From: Clostridium sp. LS
Lineage (GTDB): Bacteria > Bacillota > Clostridia > Clostridiales > Clostridiaceae
NCBI RefSeq assembly: GCF_002760435.1
Contig: NZ_AUUU01000258.1
Span: forward strand, 1 to 55,173
Reading direction: 5' to 3'
DNA: 55,173 bases
Positions 1-7,047 of this stretch are shown one piece after another. The position numbers were made by a program, and so were the translations under genes. The notes beneath the pieces were generated by a model that saw only the letters and a program-made list of their open reading frames with translations, did not search any database and was not told where the DNA came from. How positions within the stretch are numbered: the first letter of the stretch is position 1; every line of letters starts with the position of its first letter.

Positions 1-1
1 T

Positions 2-124
2 TGAAAATGAGCTGTTAAAGGTTCTTAGTTGTAGGTTGTTCCACTTTAGCTTGTCACACTGAAAGTGGGAACATGCTAAAGTGGGCACAACCTGTAACTT
101 AGAACCTTCAGCGATATTTTCATA
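2..124. repeat. Long imperfect inverted repeat (intergenic palindromic element)
   Basis: The left arm (about 2-50) and right arm (about 75-124) are reverse complements with a few mismatches. Matching blocks include ggttcttagtt at 20-30 with aacttagaacc at 97-107, aggttgt at 33-39 with acaacct at 87-93, and actttagc at 43-50 with gctaaagt at 75-82. The outer ends (tgaaaat) also pair. Between the arms is about 24 bases with another aaagtgg. There is no T-tract, so it does not look like a simple terminator. It may be a miniature dispersed repeat; the window start may cut off flanking sequence. Confidence 0.75.
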
Positions 125-350
125 GTTCTTAGGAATAAAAATATTTATGATTTCGGTAAGTTACCACATAAGTCTAATCTGTACATTGATTATTTATAAT
201 ATTCAGATATTTAAATTTTTGTTTGTAAAAAAATATATCTATTTTACTATTTGAAGAATATTAATATTATATACTATCAATTTAGGGAGGAGTCTGCTTT
301 GGAATGTTTATTTATCTATAAACAGGAATAATTTCAAAGTGGGATAAAAT
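125..350 (+). other. Leader of the Lon-like gene with candidate 10-codon ORF (299-331)
   Basis: No gene of normal size is seen here. A TATAAT at 195-200 is the best -10 candidate, without a clear -35. A strong Shine-Dalgarno (agggaggag, 284-292) is not positioned for the gene at 351; it lies six bases before a TTG at 299 that opens a 10-codon frame (MECLFIYKQE) closed by TAA at 329-331, 19 bases before the protease ATG, whose own site (agtggg) is weak. The arrangement would suit translational coupling. Whether the short frame is translated is inference. Confidence 0.3.
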
Positions 351-2657
351 ATGAAGAAAGAATTAACTCCAAGTGAAATTATTTTTTGTGCGTCTAGCAC
401 AGATACAATTAAGAAAAGCAAGATTAACAGAATACCCGAATTTGCTTCGACTTTAAATAAAATAAAAAAGAGCTTGAGCATTGAAAAAGATGGATACAAT
501 ATATATTATGTAGATTCATTTTCAAAGGAAAAATTAAGTGGATTGGTGGAATATGTTAAGAGCATTTATGAGAATCTTCCGCCACCTAAGGATATTTGTT
601 ATGCTATGTCACAAGAACAATCAAACCCAATTGCCTTATTTTTGCCTAATGGTAAAGGTAATTTATTAAAAGAAATGATAGAGGAGCTTAAAGAGAAATA
701 TCTTGAATGTATAATAAGTTTTTATACAAGCTCTGCTGACGATGAGAAGGAAGGTATAATTGAAGATATAAGTGAAAAAAGAAATAATTATATAACTAAG
801 CTTATGGATTCGGCAAAAACAAAAAATTTTGATGTTAAAGCAACTAGTGGTGGATTTGTATTTATTCCTTTAAAAGATGAAGGAGATGAAATGACTCAAA
901 ATGATTACGAAAATTTGGAGACTGACACCCAAGAAACTATCGAAAAACAGGCATCAAAATTAAAAAAAGAAGCAGAAATTATTTTAGAAGCATTAAAAGA
1001 TATTGAAATTAAATCAATTGAAAAACTTAAGAGTCTTTATAGAGATTATTTAAAAAAGAATATGCAAAAATATAAAGATGATTTATTATTGCAATTTATT
1101 TCTCAAGATGAAGTTTATAAATATTTATTACAAATGTATGATGACCTAGAAGAGAAAATAGTTGATTGTTATACAATAAATTTAGAGGAAGATGAGGAGT
1201 CAATAAAAGATGTATTTTCTAAGTATGCTATAAATGTAATTGTTGATAACTCTAATGCAAGTCATCCAAATGTTATTTATGAAGAGGATCCTACAATTGG
1301 AAATTTAATGGGGAATATTGAGTATAGAAATAATAATGGCGGATATAGCACGGATATATCTTTGATTACAGCAGGAAGTTTGCTAAAAGCTAATGAAGGA
1401 TGCTTAATATTAAGATTAAGTTCTCTAATAAGCAGTGGATTAAGCTATTATTATTTAAAAAAGGCGCTAATTCATGAAAAGGTAAGCTATAGCTATACTA
1501 GAAGCTATTTAGAGGTGATCTCTATTGCGGGGCTAAAGCCAGAGCCTATTCCCATTAACTTAAAAGTTATTATAATAGGTGATTATGAAAGTTTTCAAAT
1601 ACTATATGATAATGATGAAGATTTTAAGCGAGTATTTCCAATTAGGATTGAGGCGGATGTTGAACTTAAATATAGCAATAGTGCAAGAAATACTATAGTA
1701 TCTATGATTAAGGAAAAAATAAAAAAAGATAATTTATTGGAGATAACTGATGATGCGCTTAATGAAATAATAAAGTATTTATCTAGAGTTACAGGGCAAA
1801 GAAATAAAATATCTATAGATGATTATTATATTAATAAATTATTATATTTAGCTAACACTAATGCAAAAGAAGAAGAAAGAAGCAATATTGAAAAGAAGGA
1901 TATAATTGAAGTTGCCTACGAAGATGAAAAGATTTTAGAAGATATAATGGATAATTACAAAAATAAAAAGATACTAATTACTACAAATGGAACTAAAGTA
2001 GGAATAATTAATGCATTGGCTGTAGTTGGCGATGGCGCTTATAGCTTCGGTAAGCCTATGAGAATAACGTGTTTATCCCATATAGGTGAAGGCAGAATTA
2101 TAGATATTCATAAAGAGTGCAAAATGAGTGGAAATATTCATGAAAAATCGATCAGTACGCTAAGAGGTTTATTGAGCAATTTAATAAGTCCATATGAAAA
2201 GCTGCCAGTAGATTTACAATTGAGTTTTGAACAAACTTATGGAATGGTTGAGGGAGATAGTGCATCTGTTGCAGAAATTATTTGCATCTTATCAGCACTT
2301 AGTAAGAGACCAATAAGACAAAATATTGCTGTAACCGGATCTATAAATCAATTTGGAGAAATTCAACCAATAGGTGGCATTAATGAAAAAATCGAAGGCT
2401 TTCATAGAGTATGCAGTATTATAGATAAAATTAATGATAAGGGAGTATTAATACCAAGTACTAATGTTGATGAGTTAATTTTAAGAAGTGAAGTTGAGGA
2501 AGATGTCAAGAAAAGAAAATTTCATATCTATACTATGGAAACGTTAGAAGATGCAATCGAGGTATTGATACTTGATGAAGGCGAATCCGTAAAAAACTTC
2601 TATAAGGAAATAGAAAATGAAATTTCAAAATATAAGAATATAAAAAAGAAAAAGTAA
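351..2657 (+). CDS. Lon-family protease, LonH/YcbZ-like, with degenerate ATPase domain
   Basis: This 768-residue protein ends in a Lon-type Ser-Lys peptidase domain. The motif EGDSAS puts the nucleophile at Ser637 and GGINEKIEG puts the general base at Lys680, the 43-residue spacing of the Lon dyad. Strings such as AVTGSINQFGEIQP are typical of the YcbZ/LonH branch. The N-terminal half is the AAA_32-type region, but where a P-loop would be expected (after GYNIYYV, about residues 55-64) there is no GxxxxGKT, so ATP hydrolysis by this domain is doubtful. Residues 180-260 are highly charged and probably coiled coil. It sits just before the spoIIA operon but is separated from it by a terminator. 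Family assignment is firm; substrate and link to sporulation are unknown. Confidence 0.85.
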   Translation: MKKELTPSEIIFCASSTDTIKKSKINRIPEFASTLNKIKKSLSIEKDGYNIYYVDSFSKEKLSGLVEYVKSIYENLPPPKDICYAMSQEQSNPIALFLPNGKGNLLKEMIEELKEKYLECIISFYTSSADDEKEGIIEDISEKRNNYITKLMDSAKTKNFDVKATSGGFVFIPLKDEGDEMTQNDYENLETDTQETIEKQASKLKKEAEIILEALKDIEIKSIEKLKSLYRDYLKKNMQKYKDDLLLQFISQDEVYKYLLQMYDDLEEKIVDCYTINLEEDEESIKDVFSKYAINVIVDNSNASHPNVIYEEDPTIGNLMGNIEYRNNNGGYSTDISLITAGSLLKANEGCLILRLSSLISSGLSYYYLKKALIHEKVSYSYTRSYLEVISIAGLKPEPIPINLKVIIIGDYESFQILYDNDEDFKRVFPIRIEADVELKYSNSARNTIVSMIKEKIKKDNLLEITDDALNEIIKYLSRVTGQRNKISIDDYYINKLLYLANTNAKEEERSNIEKKDIIEVAYEDEKILEDIMDNYKNKKILITTNGTKVGIINALAVVGDGAYSFGKPMRITCLSHIGEGRIIDIHKECKMSGNIHEKSISTLRGLLSNLISPYEKLPVDLQLSFEQTYGMVEGDSASVAEIICILSALSKRPIRQNIAVTGSINQFGEIQPIGGINEKIEGFHRVCSIIDKINDKGVLIPSTNVDELILRSEVEEDVKKRKFHIYTMETLEDAIEVLILDEGESVKNFYKEIENEISKYKNIKKKK

Positions 2658-2713
2658 TATATAACTAGTATATTTATGTATAAGTAATTTAATAAACTAA
2701 ATATAAGATAGAT

Positions 2714-2770
2714 AGAAGATGCCTTTGCCTATTATTAAAATTAAGCAAAGATATCTTTTATTTTTTATAT
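2714..2770 (+). terminator. Rho-independent terminator after the Lon-like gene
   Basis: Stem gatgcctttgc (2718-2728) pairs with gcaaagatatc (2745-2755) around an A/T-rich loop, followed by a T-rich run. Confidence 0.7.
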
Positions 2771-2856
2771 GCCTTTAGTAAAATGTTTTGGATGATTATG
2801 CTTTCCTGAAATTAAAGTTAAAAAATAATATATAGAATAAAATGTAATAAATAGTT

Positions 2857-2885
2857 TGACGTTGAATAAAATACTATGTTAAAAT
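2857..2885 (+). promoter_or_regulatory. SigA-type promoter upstream of spoIIAA
   Basis: TTGACG (2857-2862), 17-base spacer, TAAAAT (2880-2885). In Bacillus the spoIIA operon is read by SigH; no good SigH pattern (AGGA...GAAT at the usual distance) was found here, so this vegetative-type promoter is the best candidate. It would give a leader of about 180 nt. Confidence 0.55.
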
Positions 2886-3074
2886 ATGGTAAAAGGGTGA
2901 AAGAGAGTTTATGAGGAGGTGAAAACAGAATATCTCAAAATATTATACTAAAATTCAAATTATTATATACCTAAAATATTATAATTTTTTGAATTTATTC
3001 ATTCCTTAGTAATACAAATAAACTTTTAATTAGAGTTTATTAAGTGGAAACTTGTAGAGATATTCTTAATTTAT
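2886..3074 (+). other. spoIIA leader with an unused strong Shine-Dalgarno
   Basis: The perfect site aggagg (2914-2919) has no normal gene behind it. It is embedded in ATG AGG AGG TGA (2911-2922), a three-codon frame preceded by its own purine-rich stretch. The spoIIAA start at 3075, by contrast, has almost no Shine-Dalgarno. No other gene is visible in the 417-base gap 2658-3074. Confidence 0.4.
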
Positions 3075-3410
3075 ATGTATTTAAATTTTGAGAAAAAGAA
3101 TAATATTCTAATAATTACTCTCAATGGAGAGTTAGATCATAATAGCGCCGAAGAAGTTAGAGTGAAAATTGATGATAGAATTGATAGAGATAACATAGAA
3201 AAAGCAATTTTAGATTTTTCTGGAGTAACTTTTATGGATAGTTCAGGAATCGGTGCTGTCCTGGGAAGGTATAAGAAGTTATCAAATAAAGGTGGAATTC
3301 TTTGTATTGCAGAACCAAGTAAAAATGTTAATAGAATCTTTGAGCTAGCAGGTTTATATAAGTTAATTAAAAATTTTAATACTGTAGATGAAGCAGTAAG
3401 GTGCATTTAG
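3075..3410 (+). CDS. spoIIAA: Anti-sigma F factor antagonist SpoIIAA
   Basis: A 111-residue STAS-domain protein. Dephosphorylated SpoIIAA binds SpoIIAB and frees SigF in the forespore; SpoIIAB phosphorylates it and SpoIIE removes the phosphate. The phospho-acceptor motif FMDSSGIG is present, with Ser56 aligning with Ser58 of the Bacillus protein, and the N-terminal GELDHNSAEEVR block is typical of SpoIIAA. First gene of a tight operon: the stop is 14 bases before spoIIAB. The ATG at 3075 fits the family's N-terminus but lacks a clear ribosome-binding site, so expression may depend on leader structure (inference). Confidence 0.95.
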   Translation: MYLNFEKKNNILIITLNGELDHNSAEEVRVKIDDRIDRDNIEKAILDFSGVTFMDSSGIGAVLGRYKKLSNKGGILCIAEPSKNVNRIFELAGLYKLIKNFNTVDEAVRCI

Positions 3411-3424
3411 ATGGAGGGGTTATC

Positions 3425-3856
3425 ATGTCTGACAATAAAATGAGCATAGAGTTTGTGAGCAAATCTCAAAATGAGGCTTTTGCAAGAGTTGCTGTAGCCG
3501 CTTTTGTTGCTCAATTAGATCCAACAATTGATGAAATAAATGATGTAAAAACAGCAGTATCTGAAGCAGTTACAAATTCAATAATACATGGATACGAAAA
3601 TAAAGAAGACGGATTAATTAGAATTGAGGCAGAAATTTATGAAAATGAGATAATCATCGTAATTAGCGATAAAGGAGTAGGAATTGACAATATAGAGCAG
3701 GCTATGGAACCATTGTATACATCAAGGCCGGATTTAGAGCGATCAGGTATGGGCTTTACTGTTATGGAAACATTTATGGATGAATTAGAGGTAGAAAGTG
3801 AAAAGGGAATTGGTACAAAGGTGGTAATTAAGAAGAAATTTAACGTGGTAAGTTAG
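3425..3856 (+). CDS. spoIIAB: Anti-sigma F factor / serine kinase SpoIIAB
   Basis: A 143-residue GHKL-fold kinase that holds SigF inactive and phosphorylates SpoIIAA. Visible motifs are the N box SEAVTNSIIHGY (Glu47, Asn51), the G1 box DKGVGI (82-87) and the G2 box SGMGF (107-111). I chose ATG 3425 because aggggttatc sits directly before it; an in-frame extension to 3401 would overlap the spoIIAA stop and has no site. It is 10 bases before sigF, so the three genes are almost certainly cotranscribed and made in fixed ratio. Confidence 0.95.
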   Translation: MSDNKMSIEFVSKSQNEAFARVAVAAFVAQLDPTIDEINDVKTAVSEAVTNSIIHGYENKEDGLIRIEAEIYENEIIIVISDKGVGIDNIEQAMEPLYTSRPDLERSGMGFTVMETFMDELEVESEKGIGTKVVIKKKFNVVS

Positions 3857-3866
3857 GTGAAATAAT

Positions 3867-4622
3867 ATGGAAAAAGAGGATTTAAAACGAGAGGATTATG
3901 ATTATGACAGCAATCCAAAGTTATTAGCTTTAGCAAGAAGTGGTGATGCTGATGCTATGAATAAATTAATAGAAATGAATTTACCATTAGTGTCATCCAT
4001 AAGCAAGAAGTTTTTAAATAGAGGATATGATTATGAAGATATATTTCAAATAGGATCAATTGGGCTAGTTAAGGCCATTAATAATTTTGATTTAACTTAT
4101 AATGTTAAGTTTTCAACATATGCAGTCCCTATGATTATTGGGGAAATTAAAAGGTTTCTAAGAGATGATGGAATGATTAAAGTAAGTCGTAATGTTAAAA
4201 GTTTAGCTAGAAAAATACATTTTCATAAAGAAATTTTAACTAAAAAGCTTAAGAGATCGCCTACTCTAGAGGAACTTGCAGAATATGCGAATGTGGATAA
4301 GGAAGAGATTTTATTTGCAATAGAATCTTCTAACAGTTTGCAATATTTATATGATACTATACACCAAGATGATGGGTCACCAGTACTTTTAATTGATAAA
4401 TTAAGTGAAAAAAGTGTTGATGATGGAAATCTTATTGAAAGGATAGCTCTTAAAGAGGCGCTAAGAAGCCTAGATAACAAAGCAAGACAAATTATAATGC
4501 TCCGGTATTTTAAGGATAAGACGCAGGTGCAGGTAGCCAAAATGCTTGGAATAAGTCAAGTTCAGGTGTCTAGAATTGAAAAGAAAGTATTAATCGAAAT
4601 GCGAAAAAAATTAGAAGAATAA
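3867..4622 (+). CDS. sigF: RNA polymerase forespore sigma factor SigF
   Basis: A 251-residue sigma-70 family protein and the first compartment-specific sporulation sigma factor. Region 2 is clear (DIFQIGSIGLVKAINNFD, then KFSTYAVPMIIGEIKRFLRD, roughly residues 58-104), region 3 follows, and region 4 carries the helix-turn-helix TQVQVAKMLGISQVQVSR near the C-terminus. Its order behind spoIIAA and spoIIAB identifies it as SigF rather than SigG. Ribosome-binding site aggtgaaataat precedes the ATG. Activity is set by SpoIIAB binding. A strong terminator follows, separating it from spoVA. Confidence 0.95.
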   Translation: MEKEDLKREDYDYDSNPKLLALARSGDADAMNKLIEMNLPLVSSISKKFLNRGYDYEDIFQIGSIGLVKAINNFDLTYNVKFSTYAVPMIIGEIKRFLRDDGMIKVSRNVKSLARKIHFHKEILTKKLKRSPTLEELAEYANVDKEEILFAIESSNSLQYLYDTIHQDDGSPVLLIDKLSEKSVDDGNLIERIALKEALRSLDNKARQIIMLRYFKDKTQVQVAKMLGISQVQVSRIEKKVLIEMRKKLEE

Positions 4623-4702
4623 CTTATCACTATTTATATAAGTTGTATTAAATTTTTCTAAATATAAAAATTATAAGTTTTTATTATATAATTCTAATGC
4701 AT

Positions 4703-4757
4703 AAAGGGTAGACATTGTTTTGATTATTGATTAAAACAATATCTACTCTTTATTTTT
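4703..4757 (+). terminator. Terminator of the spoIIA operon
   Basis: A long stem, aaagggtagacattgtttt (4703-4721) with aaaacaatatctactcttt (4733-4751), has an 11-base loop and is followed by atttttg. Confidence 0.9.
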
Positions 4758-4838
4758 GCTGTTTACCATAAAATAACACGATTAACTTTTAAGGATTTGA
4801 AAATAATAGGTATATAGGTAAAAAGGAGAGTGAATATT

Positions 4839-5309
4839 TTGGTTAGTAATAGTTATGGTATGGATGAAAATAAAATTATGGAAAAGTATAAAACAATGGC
4901 AAGTGATGCGGCTCCAAAATCTAAAATATTACAAGATTGCTTAAGAGCTTTTTTAGTTGGTGGTCTAATTTGTGATGTAGGCCAATTTATTTATAACATA
5001 GCTGCTGGTTTTGGGTTCAGTCAAGAACAGGTAATGAATATTGTTCCTATTGTGATGATATTCTTGGGTGCTTTATTAACGGGAACTGGTACATACGCAA
5101 AGTTGGCTGATTTTGGAGGGGCAGGTACAGTTGTGCCTATTACTGGTTTTTCTAATGCTGTTGTTTCCCCAGCAATAGAGTTTAAAAAAGAAGGTTTTGT
5201 ATTTGGAGTTGCAGCAAATATGTTTAAAATTGCAGGACCAGTACTAGTATATGGAATTGGTAGTTCTGTAATTATTGGTTTGATATATTACATAATAGCT
5301 ATTATTTAA
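4839..5309 (+). CDS. spoVAC: Stage V sporulation protein AC (DPA channel subunit)
   Basis: A 156-residue integral membrane protein of the SpoVAC/SpoVAE family. SpoVA proteins carry Ca-dipicolinate into the forespore and release it at germination; SpoVAC behaves as a mechanosensitive channel in Bacillus. Several hydrophobic segments (FLVGGLICDVGQFIYNIAAG, IVMIFLGALLTGTGTYAKL, and the C-terminal VYGIGSSVIIGLIYYIIAII) and the GGAGTVVPITGFSN signature are seen. A GTG at 4830 is only one base from the site aaaaggag, so I prefer TTG at 4839, which has a 10-base spacer. A weak SigG-like pair (GATTA then AATAATA) lies upstream, as expected for forespore expression. Confidence 0.9.
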   Translation: MVSNSYGMDENKIMEKYKTMASDAAPKSKILQDCLRAFLVGGLICDVGQFIYNIAAGFGFSQEQVMNIVPIVMIFLGALLTGTGTYAKLADFGGAGTVVPITGFSNAVVSPAIEFKKEGFVFGVAANMFKIAGPVLVYGIGSSVIIGLIYYIIAII

Positions 5310-5386
5310 AGATTAACTAGGTATTTGGATAAATGTTATAAATGTAATTTTATTTTAAACATTGAAATATAGGAGGAGTGGTTAAT

Positions 5387-6406
5387 ATGCAAACCCATAA
5401 TAAAAAGATAGGTGGCCAAACAGTGAAATTAGAGCATCCACCCAAAATAATAGCAACACATTCAATAGTAGGACCCAAAGAAGGTCAAGGACCTTTAAGC
5501 CAATACTTTGACGAAATATTGGACGATGATACCTTAGGAAAAAAAAGTTTTGAAAAAGCAGAAAGCCAAATGATGTTTACTGCTATATCCGAAGCTTTGA
5601 AAAAAGCAAAGCTTAAGGAAATAGATATAGATTATTTATTTTCAGGGGATTTATTAAACCAAATAATTTCATCTAGCTTTGCTGCTAGAGAGTTTAGCAT
5701 TCCATTTTTTGGACTATATGGAGCATGTTCTACTATGTCGGAATCATTAAGCTTAGCATCAATCATAATGGATGGCGGGTTCGCTAATCATGTGGTTGCA
5801 ACTACTTCCTCTCATTTTAGTTCTGCTGAAAGGCAATTTAGATTTCCTCTTGAATATGGATCGCAAAGACCTCAAACAGCGCAATGGACAGTAACAGGTT
5901 CGGGAGCAGTGGTTCTTGGTCATGAAGGAGATTTTCCAGAAGTAACTTATGTGACAACAGGAATAGTAAAAGATTATGGACAGAAAGATGCCAATAATAT
6001 GGGAGCTGCTATGGCACCAGCAGCTGTTGACACTATTGTAAGTCATTTTAAAGATACGGGAAGAAAGCCAGAGGACTATGATATTATAGCAACAGGTGAT
6101 TTGGGAGTAATAGGAAAAGAACTTACAGATAAATTGATAGAAGAATTCGGGTATAATATTAGGAAGCAACATATAGATTGTGGTGAGATTATATTTGACA
6201 ATGAAAATCAGAATACTCAGTCTGGGGGAAGTGGATGTGGCTGTTCAGCAGTTGTATTTACGGGATATTTATATAAAAGACTTATGAAAAAAGAGATTAA
6301 GAAAGTATTATTAGTTTCAACTGGTGCACTTATGAGTACAACATCTTCCTTGCAAGGTGAAACAATTCCAGGTATAGCTCATGCAGTTGCTATTGAGATG
6401 AATTAA
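5387..6406 (+). CDS. spoVAD: Stage V sporulation protein AD (DPA-binding, thiolase fold)
   Basis: A 339-residue soluble protein with a thiolase/ketosynthase-like fold. In Bacillus SpoVAD binds dipicolinic acid directly and is required for its uptake. The protein keeps the nucleophile-elbow-like string GACSTMSESL with Cys114, and HIDCGEIIFD and GGSGCGCSAVVF near the C-terminal third. ATG 5387 follows aggaggag by seven bases; the GTG at 5378 overlaps the Shine-Dalgarno and is rejected. It lies between spoVAC and spoVAE in the standard clostridial three-gene order. Confidence 0.95.
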   Translation: MQTHNKKIGGQTVKLEHPPKIIATHSIVGPKEGQGPLSQYFDEILDDDTLGKKSFEKAESQMMFTAISEALKKAKLKEIDIDYLFSGDLLNQIISSSFAAREFSIPFFGLYGACSTMSESLSLASIIMDGGFANHVVATTSSHFSSAERQFRFPLEYGSQRPQTAQWTVTGSGAVVLGHEGDFPEVTYVTTGIVKDYGQKDANNMGAAMAPAAVDTIVSHFKDTGRKPEDYDIIATGDLGVIGKELTDKLIEEFGYNIRKQHIDCGEIIFDNENQNTQSGGSGCGCSAVVFTGYLYKRLMKKEIKKVLLVSTGALMSTTSSLQGETIPGIAHAVAIEMN

Positions 6407-6470
6407 ACTGATATATCAAATGAATTTTTAGATCTTAGAGATATATTTTAGCTGAAAGGATTGATTTTTT

Positions 6471-6827
6471 ATGAATTATATAAGTGCATTTATAATTGGA
6501 GGAATTATTTGTGTTATAGGACAGATATTAATAGATCTTACTAAATTAACACCAGGAAGAATATTAGTAGTATTTGTTGTTCTTGGTGCAGTTGTAGGAG
6601 CCTTTGGCTGGTATGACAGACTAGTTGAGATTGGTGGAGCAGGAGCTACAGTCCCTCTTCCAAGCTTCGGAAATTCATTAGCAAAAGCTACTATTAAAGA
6701 GGTAAAAGAAACGGGATTAATAGGTGCATTTACTGGAGGAATTAAAGGTGCAGCGGCAGGGATAACAGCATCTATATTTTTTGGTTACTTTATGGCACTG
6801 ATTTTTAATCCTAAAACAAAGAAATAA
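6471..6827 (+). CDS. spoVAE: Stage V sporulation protein AE
   Basis: A 118-residue membrane protein of the same fold family as SpoVAC, with segments AFIIGGIICVIGQILIDL, ILVVFVVLGAVVGAFGW and a C-terminal helix, plus the GGAGATVPLPSFGN signature. It completes the SpoVA C-D-E set. Bacillus has further spoVA genes (A, B, AEa, F) that are not here; the minimal C/D/E set is the rule in Clostridium. The site aaagga precedes the ATG. No terminator is obvious downstream. Confidence 0.93.
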   Translation: MNYISAFIIGGIICVIGQILIDLTKLTPGRILVVFVVLGAVVGAFGWYDRLVEIGGAGATVPLPSFGNSLAKATIKEVKETGLIGAFTGGIKGAAAGITASIFFGYFMALIFNPKTKK

Positions 6828-6968
6828 AAAAGCATGGATTTTGGGGTATGGGTATTAGTGTGCAATCAGTTAAAGCTTTCTAACAATTTTAATTCTATTT
6901 AAATATAATAGATATATGGTATTAAGTAAAATCAGAATGTAACGAAAAAATAATTATATGCTAAAGTT

Positions 6969-6997
6969 TTGCCTTTTAATGCCTTAACATGTATAAT
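6969..6997 (+). promoter_or_regulatory. SigA-type promoter for the P-type ATPase gene
   Basis: TTGCCT (6969-6974), 17 bases, TATAAT (6992-6997), about 50 bases before the start at 7048. It suggests the following genes are vegetatively expressed rather than part of the spoVA unit. Confidence 0.7.
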
Positions 6998-7047
6998 TAT
7001 ACTACAAAGAAATAGAAAATGAAGAGATGAAGAATGGTGGGGTTCAT

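Noticed and set aside
2911..2933. aggaggtgaaaacagaatat as a SigH promoter for spoIIA
   Set aside because: The AGGA and GAAT elements are only about 10 bases apart, too close for SigH.
5759..6172. A 137-codon minus-strand frame opposite spoVAD
   Set aside because: Cys/Ser/Tyr-rich shadow of the real gene with no start signal; spoVAD is clearly coding on the plus strand.
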